64,000 nucleotides of DNA, taken from NCBI RefSeq assembly GCF_033101155.1, contig NZ_JAWMPX010000027.1, forward strand, positions 1 to 64,000, read 5' to 3'. Below are positions 29,035-37,621 of this stretch, one piece after another. A program made the position numbers and the translations under genes. The notes under the pieces are model-generated. The model did no database searches and was not told where the DNA came from. It was given only the letters and a program-made list of their open reading frames with translations. This DNA is from Tropicimonas sp033101155 (GTDB lineage Bacteria; Pseudomonadota; Alphaproteobacteria; Rhodobacterales; Rhodobacteraceae). Each line of letters starts with the position of its first letter. Position 1 is the first letter of the stretch.

Positions 29035-29460
29035 GGAGCGGTTGTGCCAAACCGGCGGGCAAGGTCAAGGGGAAAGAGAGGGTCGGGGGCGGATGCAGGC
29101 CCTTTGCGAGATGTGCTGTAGGGGTGGACGGATAGCCCGGAGAAACATGTTGAATAGGGCCGCGTCCTCCGCGCTTAATCCTGCAAAGGCGGCCAGCGCG
29201 AGGAGAGGCGCCCCTTTCTCGAGATTTCGCCGATGTCCGGAATGTTCGAAAAACCGTCACCGTCCCGAGCGAAACTTCTGGTCACGACGCATCGACATTT
29301 CCCGTGTGCAACATCACTCGCCGACCCAGAAGCCGCCATTCCAGTGGCGTCGCGGTAAACGACGCTGCGGGGTCCGCTTGACCTGATGCTGCGAGACGGA
29401 CCGACGCCCGCTTCTGGAAGCATTTCATATTCGAGCGGACGTCATCTCTCATGCTGTCTC
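29035..29460. other. 426-base gene-free region at left edge of the alr/dnaB insertion
   Basis: No credible gene is present. The sequence is patchy in composition, unlike the tight packing elsewhere, and holds a repeat copy at 29412-29440. It should also contain the alr promoter. It looks like a junction of decayed sequence accompanying the VOC/WYL/oxidoreductase insertion. Confidence 0.4.
29412..29440 (+). repeat. Degenerate intergenic repeat, copy 2
   Basis: Counterpart of 21437-21463: TTCTGG, AAGC spacer, ATTTCATATTCGAGCGGAC. The two copies share about 22 of 25 aligned bases outside the spacer. It ends 21 bases before the VOC gene stop. Confidence 0.4.
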
Positions 29461-29817
29461 CTAGTCAGAAAAGCACAGTTTGTTGCCGTCAAGATCTCTC
29501 ACATATGCGGAGAATTTCGGCCCACGCTGATTTGGCGCACCTTCGCATGTTCCGCCGAGTGAAATCGCCAACCCGTGCAGTCTTACGACGTCTTCCTTGT
29601 CGCCAACGCAAAAGCCAACCATCGTGCCATTGCCGTTGGTGGCTGGCTTTGTGTCGAAGGGTATCGCCGCTGCGAAGGCAAAGTCCTCCCCGATCCAGTA
29701 GGTCATGCGGTCGTTCGGCGAAACGGTTTGAAGGTCCGCATCCGCGAACAGTGCGTCGTAGAAGACTTTTGACGCGTCCATGTCGTTCGTTCCGACAACA
29801 AAATAGTTCATTTTCAT
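29461..29817 (-). CDS. VOC-fold (glyoxalase/bleomycin-resistance-like) protein
   Basis: The 118-residue protein has one VOC repeat pattern: NYFVVGTNDMDASKVFYDAL at the start and KFSAYVRDLDGNKLCFSD at the end, the typical beta-alpha-beta ends with the C-terminal glutamate-like metal position replaced by Asn/Cys. Substrate is unknown. ATG 29817 has GGAGAG six bases upstream. It is divergent from the WYL regulator gene, which is probably its regulator, and codon use is less GC-rich than neighbours, suggesting import. Confidence 0.85.
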   Translation of the reverse strand: MKMNYFVVGTNDMDASKVFYDALFADADLQTVSPNDRMTYWIGEDFAFAAAIPFDTKPATNGNGTMVGFCVGDKEDVVRLHGLAISLGGTCEGAPNQRGPKFSAYVRDLDGNKLCFSD

Positions 29818-29897
29818 AGGTTTCTCTCCAGCGCCTTTGGTGGGGCAATTCGCGTTTCATAAGGACGAAGATCAATTGCGGGCTCCGCCTGCCCGTC

Positions 29898-29931
29898 GTC
29901 ATATTGATAAATATGACATTTTATGTCGTAT
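29898..29931. promoter_or_regulatory. Overlapping AT-rich palindromes between VOC and WYL genes
   Basis: A perfect 7-bp inverted repeat (GTCATAT, 6-base spacer, ATATGAC; 29898-29917) overlaps a second 9-bp repeat (ATATGACAT, TTT, ATGTCGTAT; 29911-29931, one mismatch). They lie 7-40 bases before the WYL gene start, in the divergent promoter region. This is a plausible operator for the WYL regulator acting on itself and the VOC gene. Confidence 0.6.
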
Positions 29932-29938
29932 TTGATCC

Positions 29939-30673
29939 ATGAAGCGAACAAATGCACATGAGAGGCTGAGGCGGATGGAATTGCTCGCTGTTCAGCTCAA
30001 GCAGGACGCACATTGCACGGTCAAAGATCTTGCGCGGCAACATGGCGTCAGCACGCGTACGATTGCGCGGGATCTGTCCGTGATGCGGGAACAGGGTATG
30101 CAAATCGACGCAGATCGAGGGCGTGGTGGTGGCGTGCGTCTCGATCGGAATTGGGGCGTGGGCAGGTTGAATTTGCCTTACGCTGAAGCAGTCGATCTTC
30201 TCATCAGTATCGCGGTGGCAGAGCAAATGAGATCGCCGATATTCTTGGCGAGTCTTGGGTCCGTTCGGCGGCAGATGGTGGCTTCATTCTCTCCGGAAAA
30301 GCGTAAGCAGGTAGACCAACTGAAATCGCGCGTAATGATCGGGGTCACAGCATCAACTTATGTGCAGGCGGGCGCGAGCGCTCCGCCGAAGCGCGTCGTT
30401 CAGGCCTTGCACCAAGCCTTCATCAATCAGACGGTGTTGGAGATACGATATCAAAGAGAAGACGGCGAAACGTCCGAACGCCAGATCGCGCCTCACTATC
30501 TTCTGCTGAAATACCCGATTTGGTATGTTGTTGCATTTGATCACCTGAGGGGCGGTCCGCGCACCCTTCGTTGCGACCGGATACTCTCGGCCAGAACGAC
30601 GGAGACTCCGTTCCGCTTGTTGCCAAAGGCAGAGTTCGCACCTTCGATAGCGCGGGACGATCTCTCGCTGTGA
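29939..30673 (+). CDS. YafY-type HTH/WYL transcriptional regulator
   Basis: The 244-residue protein has an N-terminal winged helix (RRMELLAVQLKQDAHCTVKD ... GVSTRTIARDLSVMREQG, about 9-60) and a C-terminal WYL-like domain (LEIRYQREDGE around 160 and YPIWYVVAFDHLRGG around 190-205, where the WYL triplet reads WYV). WYL regulators often sense small ligands and control adjacent genes. It is divergent from the VOC gene with a palindromic operator candidate between. Lower GC than flanks fits acquisition together with the VOC gene. Confidence 0.88.
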   Translation: MKRTNAHERLRRMELLAVQLKQDAHCTVKDLARQHGVSTRTIARDLSVMREQGMQIDADRGRGGGVRLDRNWGVGRLNLPYAEAVDLLISIAVAEQMRSPIFLASLGSVRRQMVASFSPEKRKQVDQLKSRVMIGVTASTYVQAGASAPPKRVVQALHQAFINQTVLEIRYQREDGETSERQIAPHYLLLKYPIWYVVAFDHLRGGPRTLRCDRILSARTTETPFRLLPKAEFAPSIARDDLSL

Positions 30674-30870
30674 TTTCACCGTGGAATCACCAAGACCGTC
30701 ATCCACACGTAAAGACGCAACGGCGCTGTTGTTCGCTGATTTGCCATTGGCGAGGCCCGTCGCCGAAGTCCGTTTCTCGGGCCGCCATCCTGCGGTTGCC
30801 GGCTTTGCGCTGGCGTCCCGGGCGATCTTGCCGGATAGATGTTCGAAAAGATCATCCAGGAGCTGGAAAC

Positions 30871-31920
30871 ATGGAGAATTCGGTCAAAACGCCGCGTATC
30901 GGGGTCGCGCTCTTCGGGGCTGGCATGATCGCGAAGACCCATGTGGCCGCGCTTTCGGCTGCACAGGACGTGGCGAAACTCGAAGTGATTGTCTCCCGGC
31001 ACCCTGACCGTGCGCGGTATCTCACCGAGTATTGTGACGGGCAAACGCCCAGCTTTTCGGCAGATGTTGCGGCGGTCGCCGCTTCTCCATCGATCCAGAT
31101 GGCGATCGTCGCGACGCCGCCGAGCGTCCGCCGAGCGCTCATTGAGGAACTGGCGGGCGCGGGCAAGCATATCCTTCTGGAGAAGCCGGTCGGTCGGACG
31201 ACGAAGGAAGCACTGGAGGTCGTCGAGATCTGCGAACGTGCGGGGGTGTCGCTCGGTGTGCTGTTCCAGCACCGGATGCGGGCGCCGGCTCTCGCGGCGG
31301 CGCGGCATGTCGCGAGCGGCGCGCTTGGCAAGCTCGGCCTGTTGGAGATCGCGGTGCCGCTGTGGCGGGAGCAGTCTTATTATGACGAGCTTGGCCGGGG
31401 TACCTATGCGCGCGATGGCGGCGGTGTGATGATCACCAACGCTATCCACTCCATCGATCTCGCGTTGAGCCTCACCGGCCCCGTGTCCAGCGTTCAGGCG
31501 ATGACCGCGACGACTCCCCTGCACAAGATGGAGGCGGAGGATTTCGCCGTGGCGGGGCTGCGCTTCGCCAATGGCGCGGCCGGCTCGTTTGTCGCCTCAA
31601 CCGCGATGTTCCCGCACCGGACGGAAACGATCACGCTGCATTTCGAGAACGGCTCACTGCGGATGGACAAGGACTCGCTTGAGGTGAGCTGGCGGGACGG
31701 ACGCCGGCAGGTCGAAGCAAAACCCGAACCCATGCCGGAAGATTCGCCCCTGACGGGCAATCACGCCTGGCACCAGGCCGTGATCGAGGATTTCATCGAG
31801 GCCCTTCACACCGGACGCGCCCCGTGTGTTACGGGTCGCGAGGCCCTGCAATCGCACCGGTTGATCGAGGCAATCGAAACCTCTTCGCGGACCGGTCGTC
31901 CCGTCGAGATCGCGTCCTGA
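30871..31920 (+). CDS. Gfo/Idh/MocA-family oxidoreductase
   Basis: The 349-residue protein begins with an NAD(P)-binding Rossmann fold (IGVALFGAGMIAKTHVAAL, about 10-28), has the family EKP motif (ILLEKPVGRTTKEALEV, about 110) and a C-terminal alpha/beta domain with MITNAIHSIDLALSL, where the histidine may be catalytic. Family members oxidise or reduce sugars, inositol or related compounds; the substrate cannot be told. ATG 30871 follows AGGAGCTGGAA. It abuts the convergent dnaB stop by one base and lies in the segment separating alr from dnaB. Confidence 0.88.
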   Translation: MENSVKTPRIGVALFGAGMIAKTHVAALSAAQDVAKLEVIVSRHPDRARYLTEYCDGQTPSFSADVAAVAASPSIQMAIVATPPSVRRALIEELAGAGKHILLEKPVGRTTKEALEVVEICERAGVSLGVLFQHRMRAPALAAARHVASGALGKLGLLEIAVPLWREQSYYDELGRGTYARDGGGVMITNAIHSIDLALSLTGPVSSVQAMTATTPLHKMEAEDFAVAGLRFANGAAGSFVASTAMFPHRTETITLHFENGSLRMDKDSLEVSWRDGRRQVEAKPEPMPEDSPLTGNHAWHQAVIEDFIEALHTGRAPCVTGREALQSHRLIEAIETSSRTGRPVEIAS

Positions 31921-31921
31921 T

Positions 31922-33439
31922 CTACTGATACCCGTCCTCGCCCTGCTGCCAGGGCTGGACCAGGTCGCTGAACTTGGTGAACTCGCCTTCGAAGGCCAGC
32001 GCCACATCACCGATGGGGCCGTGACGCTGCTTGCCGATGATCACATCGGCCTTGCCATGCAGCGCTTCCATGTCTTCCATCCAGCTCGCCATGCGCTCGG
32101 TATCGTTCTCGGGCGGCTTCTCGCGTTCTTTGTAATACTCGCCACGGTAGACGAACATCACCACGTCGGCGTCCTGCTCGATCGATCCCGATTCCCGCAG
32201 GTCCGAGAGCTGCGGGCGCTTGTCGTCCCGGTTCTCAACCTGGCGCGAGAGCTGGGACAGCGCGATAACCGGGATTTCGAGCTCCTTGGCCAGCGCCTTC
32301 ATGCCCTGGGTGATCTCCGAGACCTCGTTGACGCGGCTGTCCTTGGCCGTGGCCGGGCGGACGAGCTGCAGGTAGTCGATGAAGAGCGCGTCCAGCCCGT
32401 GGGTCCGCTTGAGGCGCCGGGCGCGGGCGGCGAGTTGGGAGATCGGCAGCGCGGGCGTGTCGTCGATGAAGAGCGGACAGGATTCCAGCTCCTTGGCGGC
32501 GGCGACGAAGCGGCGGAACTCGTCCTCCGTCATATCGCCGCGCCGGATCTTGTGCGACGGGATGCGCGAGGCTTCCGACAGGATCCGCGAGGCGAGCTGT
32601 TCGGCCGACATTTCCAGCGAGTAGAAGCCCACGACGCCGCCATTCACCGCGCCTTCGCGCCCGTCCGGCTTCAGGCCGCGCTTGTAGACCTTGGCGATGT
32701 TGAAGGCGATGTTACAGGCCAGCGAGGTCTTGCCCATCGAGGGGCGCCCGGCAAGGATCAGAAGGTCCGAGGGGTGCAGACCGCCGAGCTTCTTGTCGAG
32801 ATCTGTCAGGCCGGTCGAGATGCCCGCCATCCCGCCCTCGCGTTGATAGGCGGCATGGGCCATCTGCACGGCATCGGTCACGGCGCGCAGGAAGCTCTGG
32901 AAGCCGGTATCGGACTTGCCGGCCTCGCCCAGCTTATAGAGCGCCTGTTCGGCCTCGACGATCTGTTCGCGCGGCTCGGAGGCCACGTCGACGTTGTTTG
33001 CCTTGGCCGCGATATCCTTGCCCAGCGTCACCAGCTCGCGGCGGATGGCGAGGTCATAGATGATCTGTGCATAATCCCCGGCGGCGAAGCTCGCCACGGC
33101 GCTGCCGGCGAGATTGGCCAGATAGGCGGGCCCGCCCAGCTCCTTGAGCCCCGGATGGTCCTCCATGAAGGCCTTCAGCGTGACCGGGGTGGCTTGCAGG
33201 TTCTTGGCGATCCGGGCCTTGGCGACCTCGTAGATCTTGGCATGAACCGGATCGTAGAAATGCTCTTCGGTGATTATGGACGCGACCCTGTCAAAGACGT
33301 CGTTATTGGTCAGGATCGCGCCCAGCAGCTGCTGCTCGGCCTCGACATTATGCGGAGCTGCAAGCTCCATTGCACTGCCCGTTGTCGCCTGCGCTGCCAA
33401 TTCCGGGGCGGAATCCTCCACCGTCGTCAATTCGTTCAT
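31922..33439 (-). CDS. dnaB: Replicative DNA helicase
   Basis: DnaB unwinds DNA at the replication fork. The 505-residue protein has an N-terminal domain (PHNVEAEQQLLGAIL), Walker A GRPSMGKTSLACNIA, the FIDYLQLV Walker B region, SQLSRQVENRDDKRPQLSDL and the C-terminal RHGPIGDVALAFEGEFTKF. Length and domain order are normal; no intein is present at the P-loop, a common insertion site in this gene. It follows pyrE on the minus strand with a 209-base gap holding two hairpins. Confidence 0.95.
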   Translation of the reverse strand: MNELTTVEDSAPELAAQATTGSAMELAAPHNVEAEQQLLGAILTNNDVFDRVASIITEEHFYDPVHAKIYEVAKARIAKNLQATPVTLKAFMEDHPGLKELGGPAYLANLAGSAVASFAAGDYAQIIYDLAIRRELVTLGKDIAAKANNVDVASEPREQIVEAEQALYKLGEAGKSDTGFQSFLRAVTDAVQMAHAAYQREGGMAGISTGLTDLDKKLGGLHPSDLLILAGRPSMGKTSLACNIAFNIAKVYKRGLKPDGREGAVNGGVVGFYSLEMSAEQLASRILSEASRIPSHKIRRGDMTEDEFRRFVAAAKELESCPLFIDDTPALPISQLAARARRLKRTHGLDALFIDYLQLVRPATAKDSRVNEVSEITQGMKALAKELEIPVIALSQLSRQVENRDDKRPQLSDLRESGSIEQDADVVMFVYRGEYYKEREKPPENDTERMASWMEDMEALHGKADVIIGKQRHGPIGDVALAFEGEFTKFSDLVQPWQQGEDGYQ

Positions 33440-33480
33440 CGCCGCACTGCCCGTTTATTTGTATTCCGTGGTCATACAGA

Positions 33481-33497
33481 ACCGGCCGCGCGCCGGT
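33481..33497. other. Hairpin upstream of dnaB
   Basis: A perfect 6-bp inverted repeat (ACCGGC, CGCGC spacer, GCCGGT) lies 42 bases before the dnaB start. Between it and pyrE, TGTGGAAAA (33513-33521) differs by one base from the DnaA-box complement TGTGGATAA. A regulatory role is speculative. Confidence 0.35.
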
Positions 33498-33609
33498 CAA
33501 AATGTATAAGTGTGTGGAAAACCTGTGGGTGGATCGGAGCGCGGAAGGGAGCTTCATAACCCCCTGACGCGACCTGCAAGTTTTCAGGCGACCCGACCGC
33601 CCCCCCGTC

Positions 33610-33623
33610 GGCGGTTTCCCGCC
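33610..33623 (-). terminator. Possible pyrE terminator hairpin with GAAA loop
   Basis: Read on the minus strand, GGCGG-GAAA-CCGCC forms a tetraloop hairpin 26 bases after the pyrE stop. There is no strong T-tract behind it, so termination would be weak or Rho-assisted. Confidence 0.35.
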
Positions 33624-33648
33624 GCGCGAGACGGTCTGTCGCGCCCGC

Positions 33649-34326
33649 TCAGCTCCGTGCAGCCTGCCAGGCACGCGGATCGTTGAGGAAGGACTCGACC
33701 TCGCCCAGCGTCTCCGAATCGAAGCTTTCGCGGCGCCGCGCCTCGGCCAGGACGTCATGCCAGGTGCAGAGGTGATGCAGCGCGACACCGTGATCACCGA
33801 GTGTTTTGATCGTCTCGGGGAAGATGCCGTAATAGAAGATGACGGCCGTATGGGCGCAGCTTGCGCCGGTTGCCCGGATCGCGTCGACAAAGCTCAGCTT
33901 GGAACCGCCATCGGTGGTCAGGTCCTCGATCAGCAACACCCGGTCCTGCTCGCCCATCACGCCCTCGATCCGGGCGTTGCGCCCGTAGCCCTTGGGCTTC
34001 TTGCGGACATAGGTCATCGGCAGGCCCATCCGCTCGGCGACCATCGCGGAAAAGGGGATGCCCGCCGTCTCGCCGCCGGCGATATTGGTGAAGGCCTCGA
34101 AACCCGCATCGCGCATGACCTTGGCGGTCAGGAAATCCATCAGCGTGGTGCGGATGCGCGGGTAGGAGATCAGCTTGCGGCAGTCGATATAGGTCGGCGA
34201 GGGCAGGCCGGAGGCCAGCGTGAACGGCTCGGAGGCGTTGAAATGCACCGCGCCGATTTCCAGCAGCATGCCGGCGGAAATCCGGGCCATTGTCGCGTCG
34301 TCAATATGTGTGGTGGGAATCGTCAT
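33649..34326 (-). CDS. pyrE: Orotate phosphoribosyltransferase
   Basis: PyrE joins orotate and PRPP to give OMP in pyrimidine synthesis. The 225-residue protein shows the PRPP-binding loop VLLIEDLTTDGGSK (about 120-133), the preceding RKKPKGYGRNARIEG catalytic loop and PSPTYIDCRKLISYP near the N-terminus. It lies near pyrC, also on the minus strand, separated by a plus-strand hydrolase gene. Confidence 0.94.
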   Translation of the reverse strand: MTIPTTHIDDATMARISAGMLLEIGAVHFNASEPFTLASGLPSPTYIDCRKLISYPRIRTTLMDFLTAKVMRDAGFEAFTNIAGGETAGIPFSAMVAERMGLPMTYVRKKPKGYGRNARIEGVMGEQDRVLLIEDLTTDGGSKLSFVDAIRATGASCAHTAVIFYYGIFPETIKTLGDHGVALHHLCTWHDVLAEARRRESFDSETLGEVESFLNDPRAWQAARS

Positions 34327-34433
34327 TTCGCATCCTCTCTCGGCTTTGACAGGCGATACCGAATTGGCGTGGGGATTGCCAGATTCGACCGAGATGGTTC
34401 TATAGCCCGGAGCATTCGCCGCAGGAGAGAGAT

Positions 34434-35249
34434 TTGGAGAGTCTGTACTACGAAGATCACGATGCGTTCCTGCGCTGGCACCGGGTCGGGCGGGGCAATG
34501 AGGTGCTGCTCTGCCTGCCGGGCCTGAGTATCCCGGCGAGCTGGACGTTTCTCGGGCTGGCCCAGCAATCGGAACTGGCAGGGCGCAGCCTCGTGATGGT
34601 GGATTATTTCGGTTCGGGCGACAGCGACCCCGCGCCGTGGTTTTCGGGCACGCTTGATGCGCAGGCCGAGGTGCTGGGTCGGCTTATGGACTACCTGTGT
34701 TGCGAGACTGTCAGCGTTGTTGGCCATTCGATGGGTGGTACGGTGGGGATTGCGCTGGCGCTGGCCCGCCCGGATGCAGTGCGGCATCTGGTGGTGGCCG
34801 AGGGCAACCTCAAGCCTGGCGGCGGGGCGGCAAGCCGCAAGATCGCCCTGATGGACAAAGAGGCGTTCGAGGCCGGCGGGCTGGCGTCGATTACCGACAA
34901 GCTGCGCAAACGAGCGATGGCGGGGGATGGTGACGCGGCCGAGTTCTATGGTGCCTGGCGGCTCGCAGACCCGAAGGCGCTGCACAGAAGTGCCCGCGCA
35001 CTGGTCGACCTGCCGCTTGGTTTTGCGCATCGGTTCTTTGACTTGCCGATGCCCAAAAGCTTCGTCTATGGCGCAGAAACTTTCCCGGCCAGTCCGGAGG
35101 AGGCAACGCCGGATGCGCCGGACCCCAACTGGCTGCGCGCCAACGGAGTCGGGGTGCATGTGGTGCCGGAATCCGGGCACATGATGGTGCGACAGAACCC
35201 GGCGGGCTTTGCCGCCGCGCTTGTCGAGGCTGGTGTGCTGAGCGGTTAG
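34434..35249 (+). CDS. Alpha/beta hydrolase
   Basis: The 271-residue enzyme has the nucleophile elbow VVGHSMGG (95-102, Ser99), an oxyanion region LCLPGLSIP (27-35) and a late histidine in PESGHMMVRQNP. Substrate is unknown. The start is a TTG at 34434 following GCAGGAGAG; no ATG lies near. The last four bases overlap the end of convergent pyrC. Confidence 0.87.
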   Translation: MESLYYEDHDAFLRWHRVGRGNEVLLCLPGLSIPASWTFLGLAQQSELAGRSLVMVDYFGSGDSDPAPWFSGTLDAQAEVLGRLMDYLCCETVSVVGHSMGGTVGIALALARPDAVRHLVVAEGNLKPGGGAASRKIALMDKEAFEAGGLASITDKLRKRAMAGDGDAAEFYGAWRLADPKALHRSARALVDLPLGFAHRFFDLPMPKSFVYGAETFPASPEEATPDAPDPNWLRANGVGVHVVPESGHMMVRQNPAGFAAALVEAGVLSG

Positions 35250-36286
35250 CGCTTCACGTGCCAATGCACCGGGCGGGCCGGATCAAACACCACAACCGGG
35301 CCGTCATCGGTCGTCAGCGGTGCGGGGATCTGCAACGGTGTGCCCTTGATCAGCGTCATCGTCGCCTCGTTCGGGGCCATGCGGTAGAAGGCCGGGCCGT
35401 TGAGCGAGGTGAAGGCTTCGAGCTTGTCCAGCGCGCCGGCGTCGTCGAAGACCTGCGCCAGGCAGGGCATGGTCACACTCGACGAGAAGACGCCGGCGCA
35501 ACCGCAGTCGGATTCCTTGGTGGCCTGGGTGTGGGGCGCCGAATCCGTACCGAGGAAGACATGTTCGAAACCGGACGTGGCAAGCTCGACCAGCGCTTCG
35601 CGATGGCTCTCGCGCTTGGCGACGGGCAGGCAGTAGTAATGCGGTTTGATCCCGCCCACGAGGATGTGGTTGCGGTTGATCATCAGGTGATGTGTGGTGA
35701 TCGTCGCGCCGAGCGAGCCGTCGCTCTCCTTCACGTAGGCGCAGGCATCGGCCGTGGTGATATGCTCCATCACCACGCGCAGGCCGGGCGTGCGTTGGCG
35801 GATCGGGTCGAGCACCTCCTCGATGAAGACGGCTTCGCGGTCGAAGATGTCGATCTCGTCGCGGGTGACCTCACCATGAAAACAGAGCGGGATGCCGGCT
35901 TCGGCCATGGCGTCCAGCACGCCGCGCACCTTGTCGAAGTCGCGCACGCCGGAGGCGGAATTGGTGGTGGCGCCTGCCGGGTAGAGCTTCACGGCCGAGA
36001 TCAGGCCGGAGGCATGGGCGGCGACCACATCGGCCGGGTCGGTGGATTCGGTGAGATAGAGCGTCATCAGCGGGGTGAAGTCGGCCCCGTCGGGCAGGGC
36101 GGCGAGGATGCGGTCCCGATAAGCGATCGCGTCGGCCGAGGTGACCACCGGGGGGACGAGGTTCGGCATGATGATGGCGCGGGCAAAATCGCGGGCGCTT
36201 TCGGGCAGGACGGCTTCCAGCATCGCGCCATCGCGCAGGTGCAAGTGCCAGTCATCGGGGCGGCGGAGCGTCAGGGTCTGGGTCAT
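35246..36286 (-). CDS. pyrC: Dihydroorotase (class II)
   Basis: PyrC cyclises carbamoyl-aspartate to dihydroorotate. The 346-residue enzyme begins RRPDDWHLHLRDG with zinc ligands His14 and His16, carries the carbamylated lysine Lys100 in AVKLYPAGATT, and later metal ligands in ITTHHLMINRN and FLGTDSAPH. It is divergent from the urease operon, 185 bases away, sharing that control region. Confidence 0.95.
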   Translation of the reverse strand: MTQTLTLRRPDDWHLHLRDGAMLEAVLPESARDFARAIIMPNLVPPVVTSADAIAYRDRILAALPDGADFTPLMTLYLTESTDPADVVAAHASGLISAVKLYPAGATTNSASGVRDFDKVRGVLDAMAEAGIPLCFHGEVTRDEIDIFDREAVFIEEVLDPIRQRTPGLRVVMEHITTADACAYVKESDGSLGATITTHHLMINRNHILVGGIKPHYYCLPVAKRESHREALVELATSGFEHVFLGTDSAPHTQATKESDCGCAGVFSSSVTMPCLAQVFDDAGALDKLEAFTSLNGPAFYRMAPNEATMTLIKGTPLQIPAPLTTDDGPVVVFDPARPVHWHVKR

Positions 36287-36412
36287 GATAAGAGCGGCTT
36301 AGCCCAGCAAATGCGCCAAGGCCAGAGCGCGCGGAGCCGCAATCGGCGCAATTGCTTGCCTGATTTCCGGGCATTGAGCGGAAAACTGAGCATTTCGCCG
36401 TGGAATTCATCT

Positions 36413-36429
36413 ATGCTGCATTGCAGCAT
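36413..36429. promoter_or_regulatory. PhaR-type palindrome upstream of ureD
   Basis: The 17 bases ATGCTGCA-T-TGCAGCAT are a perfect palindrome containing CTGC-ATT-GCAG (36416-36426), the CTGC-N3-GCAG form reported for the polyhydroxybutyrate regulator PhaR in Rhodobacter and Paracoccus. It lies 43 bases before the ureD start and overlaps a -10-like TATGCT. Sixteen bases (36416-36431) recur exactly at 44398-44413. Binding is inferred from the sequence. Confidence 0.6.
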
Positions 36430-36471
36430 TTGTCGCTTCGCGCTAGGGTCCGGCCAACTTGCGGGGGTTCC

Positions 36472-37299
36472 ATGTTCGACCTTGAACCGGCAGATCAGAC
36501 GCTTCAGCGCGCCAAAGGGCGGGCCGAAGCGGGATTCGTCTGCCGCGATGGACGGGCCCGGCTCAAGCATTTGCACCAGTCCGGTTGCGCCAAGGCGATG
36601 CTGCCACAGGTCCCGGGCGATCCGGAGGTCGTGTTTCTCAACACGGCGGGCGGGCTGACAAGTGGCGACCGGCTGTCCTATCGGCTCGACGTGCCGGCTG
36701 GTGTCCGCGTGACCGGGACGACTCAAACGGCCGAGCGCGCCTATGAGGCAAATGCCGGGGCGGCGCGGGTGGACTGCCAGCTGACGGCCGGGGCAGGGGC
36801 CTCGCTCGACTGGCTGCCGCAGGAGACGATCCTTTTCGATCGCGCGTCTTTAGAACGGGAGACACGGATCGCGCTGGAGGGCGACGCCCGGTTGCTCTTC
36901 TGCGAGACATTGGTTTTCGGCCGGACGGCGATGGGCGAGAGCGTGGACAGGCTCTGGCTGCGAGACCGGCGCGACGTGACGCGGGACGGCAAGCCCGTCC
37001 TGGTCGACGCGGTGCGCATGAATGGAGAGAGCCTTGCGCTCGCCGGTGACCCGGCGATGCTGGGCGAGGCGCGGGCCGTGGCGCTGGTGGCGCTGGTCTG
37101 CCCCGGCGCGGAGGATGCGCTGGCGCCGATCCGGGCGCTGCTGGAGGAGGAGGACGGCGTCGACGCCGCCGCTTCCGGCTGGGACGGGCGCTGCCTTGTC
37201 CGAATGACCGCACGCGATGGCTGGCCGCTCCGGCGGCTGATGGTCAAGCTGTTGACACATATCAGGGGCACGGTGCCGCCGCGCGTCTGGCAGATCTGA
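36472..37299 (+). CDS. ureD: Urease accessory protein UreD
   Basis: UreD (UreH) helps UreF and UreG deliver nickel to urease. The 275-residue protein shows family features VVFLNTAGGLTSGDRLSYRL (about 49-68), TTQTAERAYEA and WLPQETILFD. It begins the plus-strand urease block at ATG 36472, preceded by GCGGGGG, and ends eight bases before ureA. Confidence 0.92.
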   Translation: MFDLEPADQTLQRAKGRAEAGFVCRDGRARLKHLHQSGCAKAMLPQVPGDPEVVFLNTAGGLTSGDRLSYRLDVPAGVRVTGTTQTAERAYEANAGAARVDCQLTAGAGASLDWLPQETILFDRASLERETRIALEGDARLLFCETLVFGRTAMGESVDRLWLRDRRDVTRDGKPVLVDAVRMNGESLALAGDPAMLGEARAVALVALVCPGAEDALAPIRALLEEEDGVDAAASGWDGRCLVRMTARDGWPLRRLMVKLLTHIRGTVPPRVWQI

Positions 37300-37307
37300 G
37301 GTAAGAC

Positions 37308-37610
37308 ATGAACCTGACCCCCCGTGAAAAGGACAAGCTCCTGGTTTCGCTCGCCGCGATGGTGGCGCGGGGCCGGCTGGCGCGCGGCGTCAAGCTGAAC
37401 CACCCCGAGGCGATTGCGCTGATCACCGATTTCGTGGTCGAGGGCGCGCGGGACGGCACCTCCGTGGCCGAACTGATGGAAGCCGGCGCGAAGGTGATCA
37501 CGGCGGAGCAATGCATGGACGGGATCTCCGAGATGATCCACGAAGTGCAGGTCGAGGCGACCTTCCCGGACGGTACGAAGCTCGTCACCGTCCATCACCC
37601 GATCCGCTAG
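37308..37610 (+). CDS. ureA: Urease gamma subunit
   Basis: The 100-residue protein is a full-length UreA (MNLTPREKDKLLVSLAAMVA at the N-terminus, EVQVEATFPDGTKLVTVHHP at the C-terminus). It is a structural part of the urease trimer, which hydrolyses urea to ammonia and CO2. The gene follows ureD directly and is followed by an unrelated membrane-protein gene instead of ureB. Confidence 0.97.
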   Translation: MNLTPREKDKLLVSLAAMVARGRLARGVKLNHPEAIALITDFVVEGARDGTSVAELMEAGAKVITAEQCMDGISEMIHEVQVEATFPDGTKLVTVHHPIR

Positions 37611-37621
37611 GAACCCACGCG

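Noticed and set aside
33257..33439. Intein or split form of DnaB
   Set aside because: The N-terminal and P-loop regions of dnaB are continuous and normal in length.
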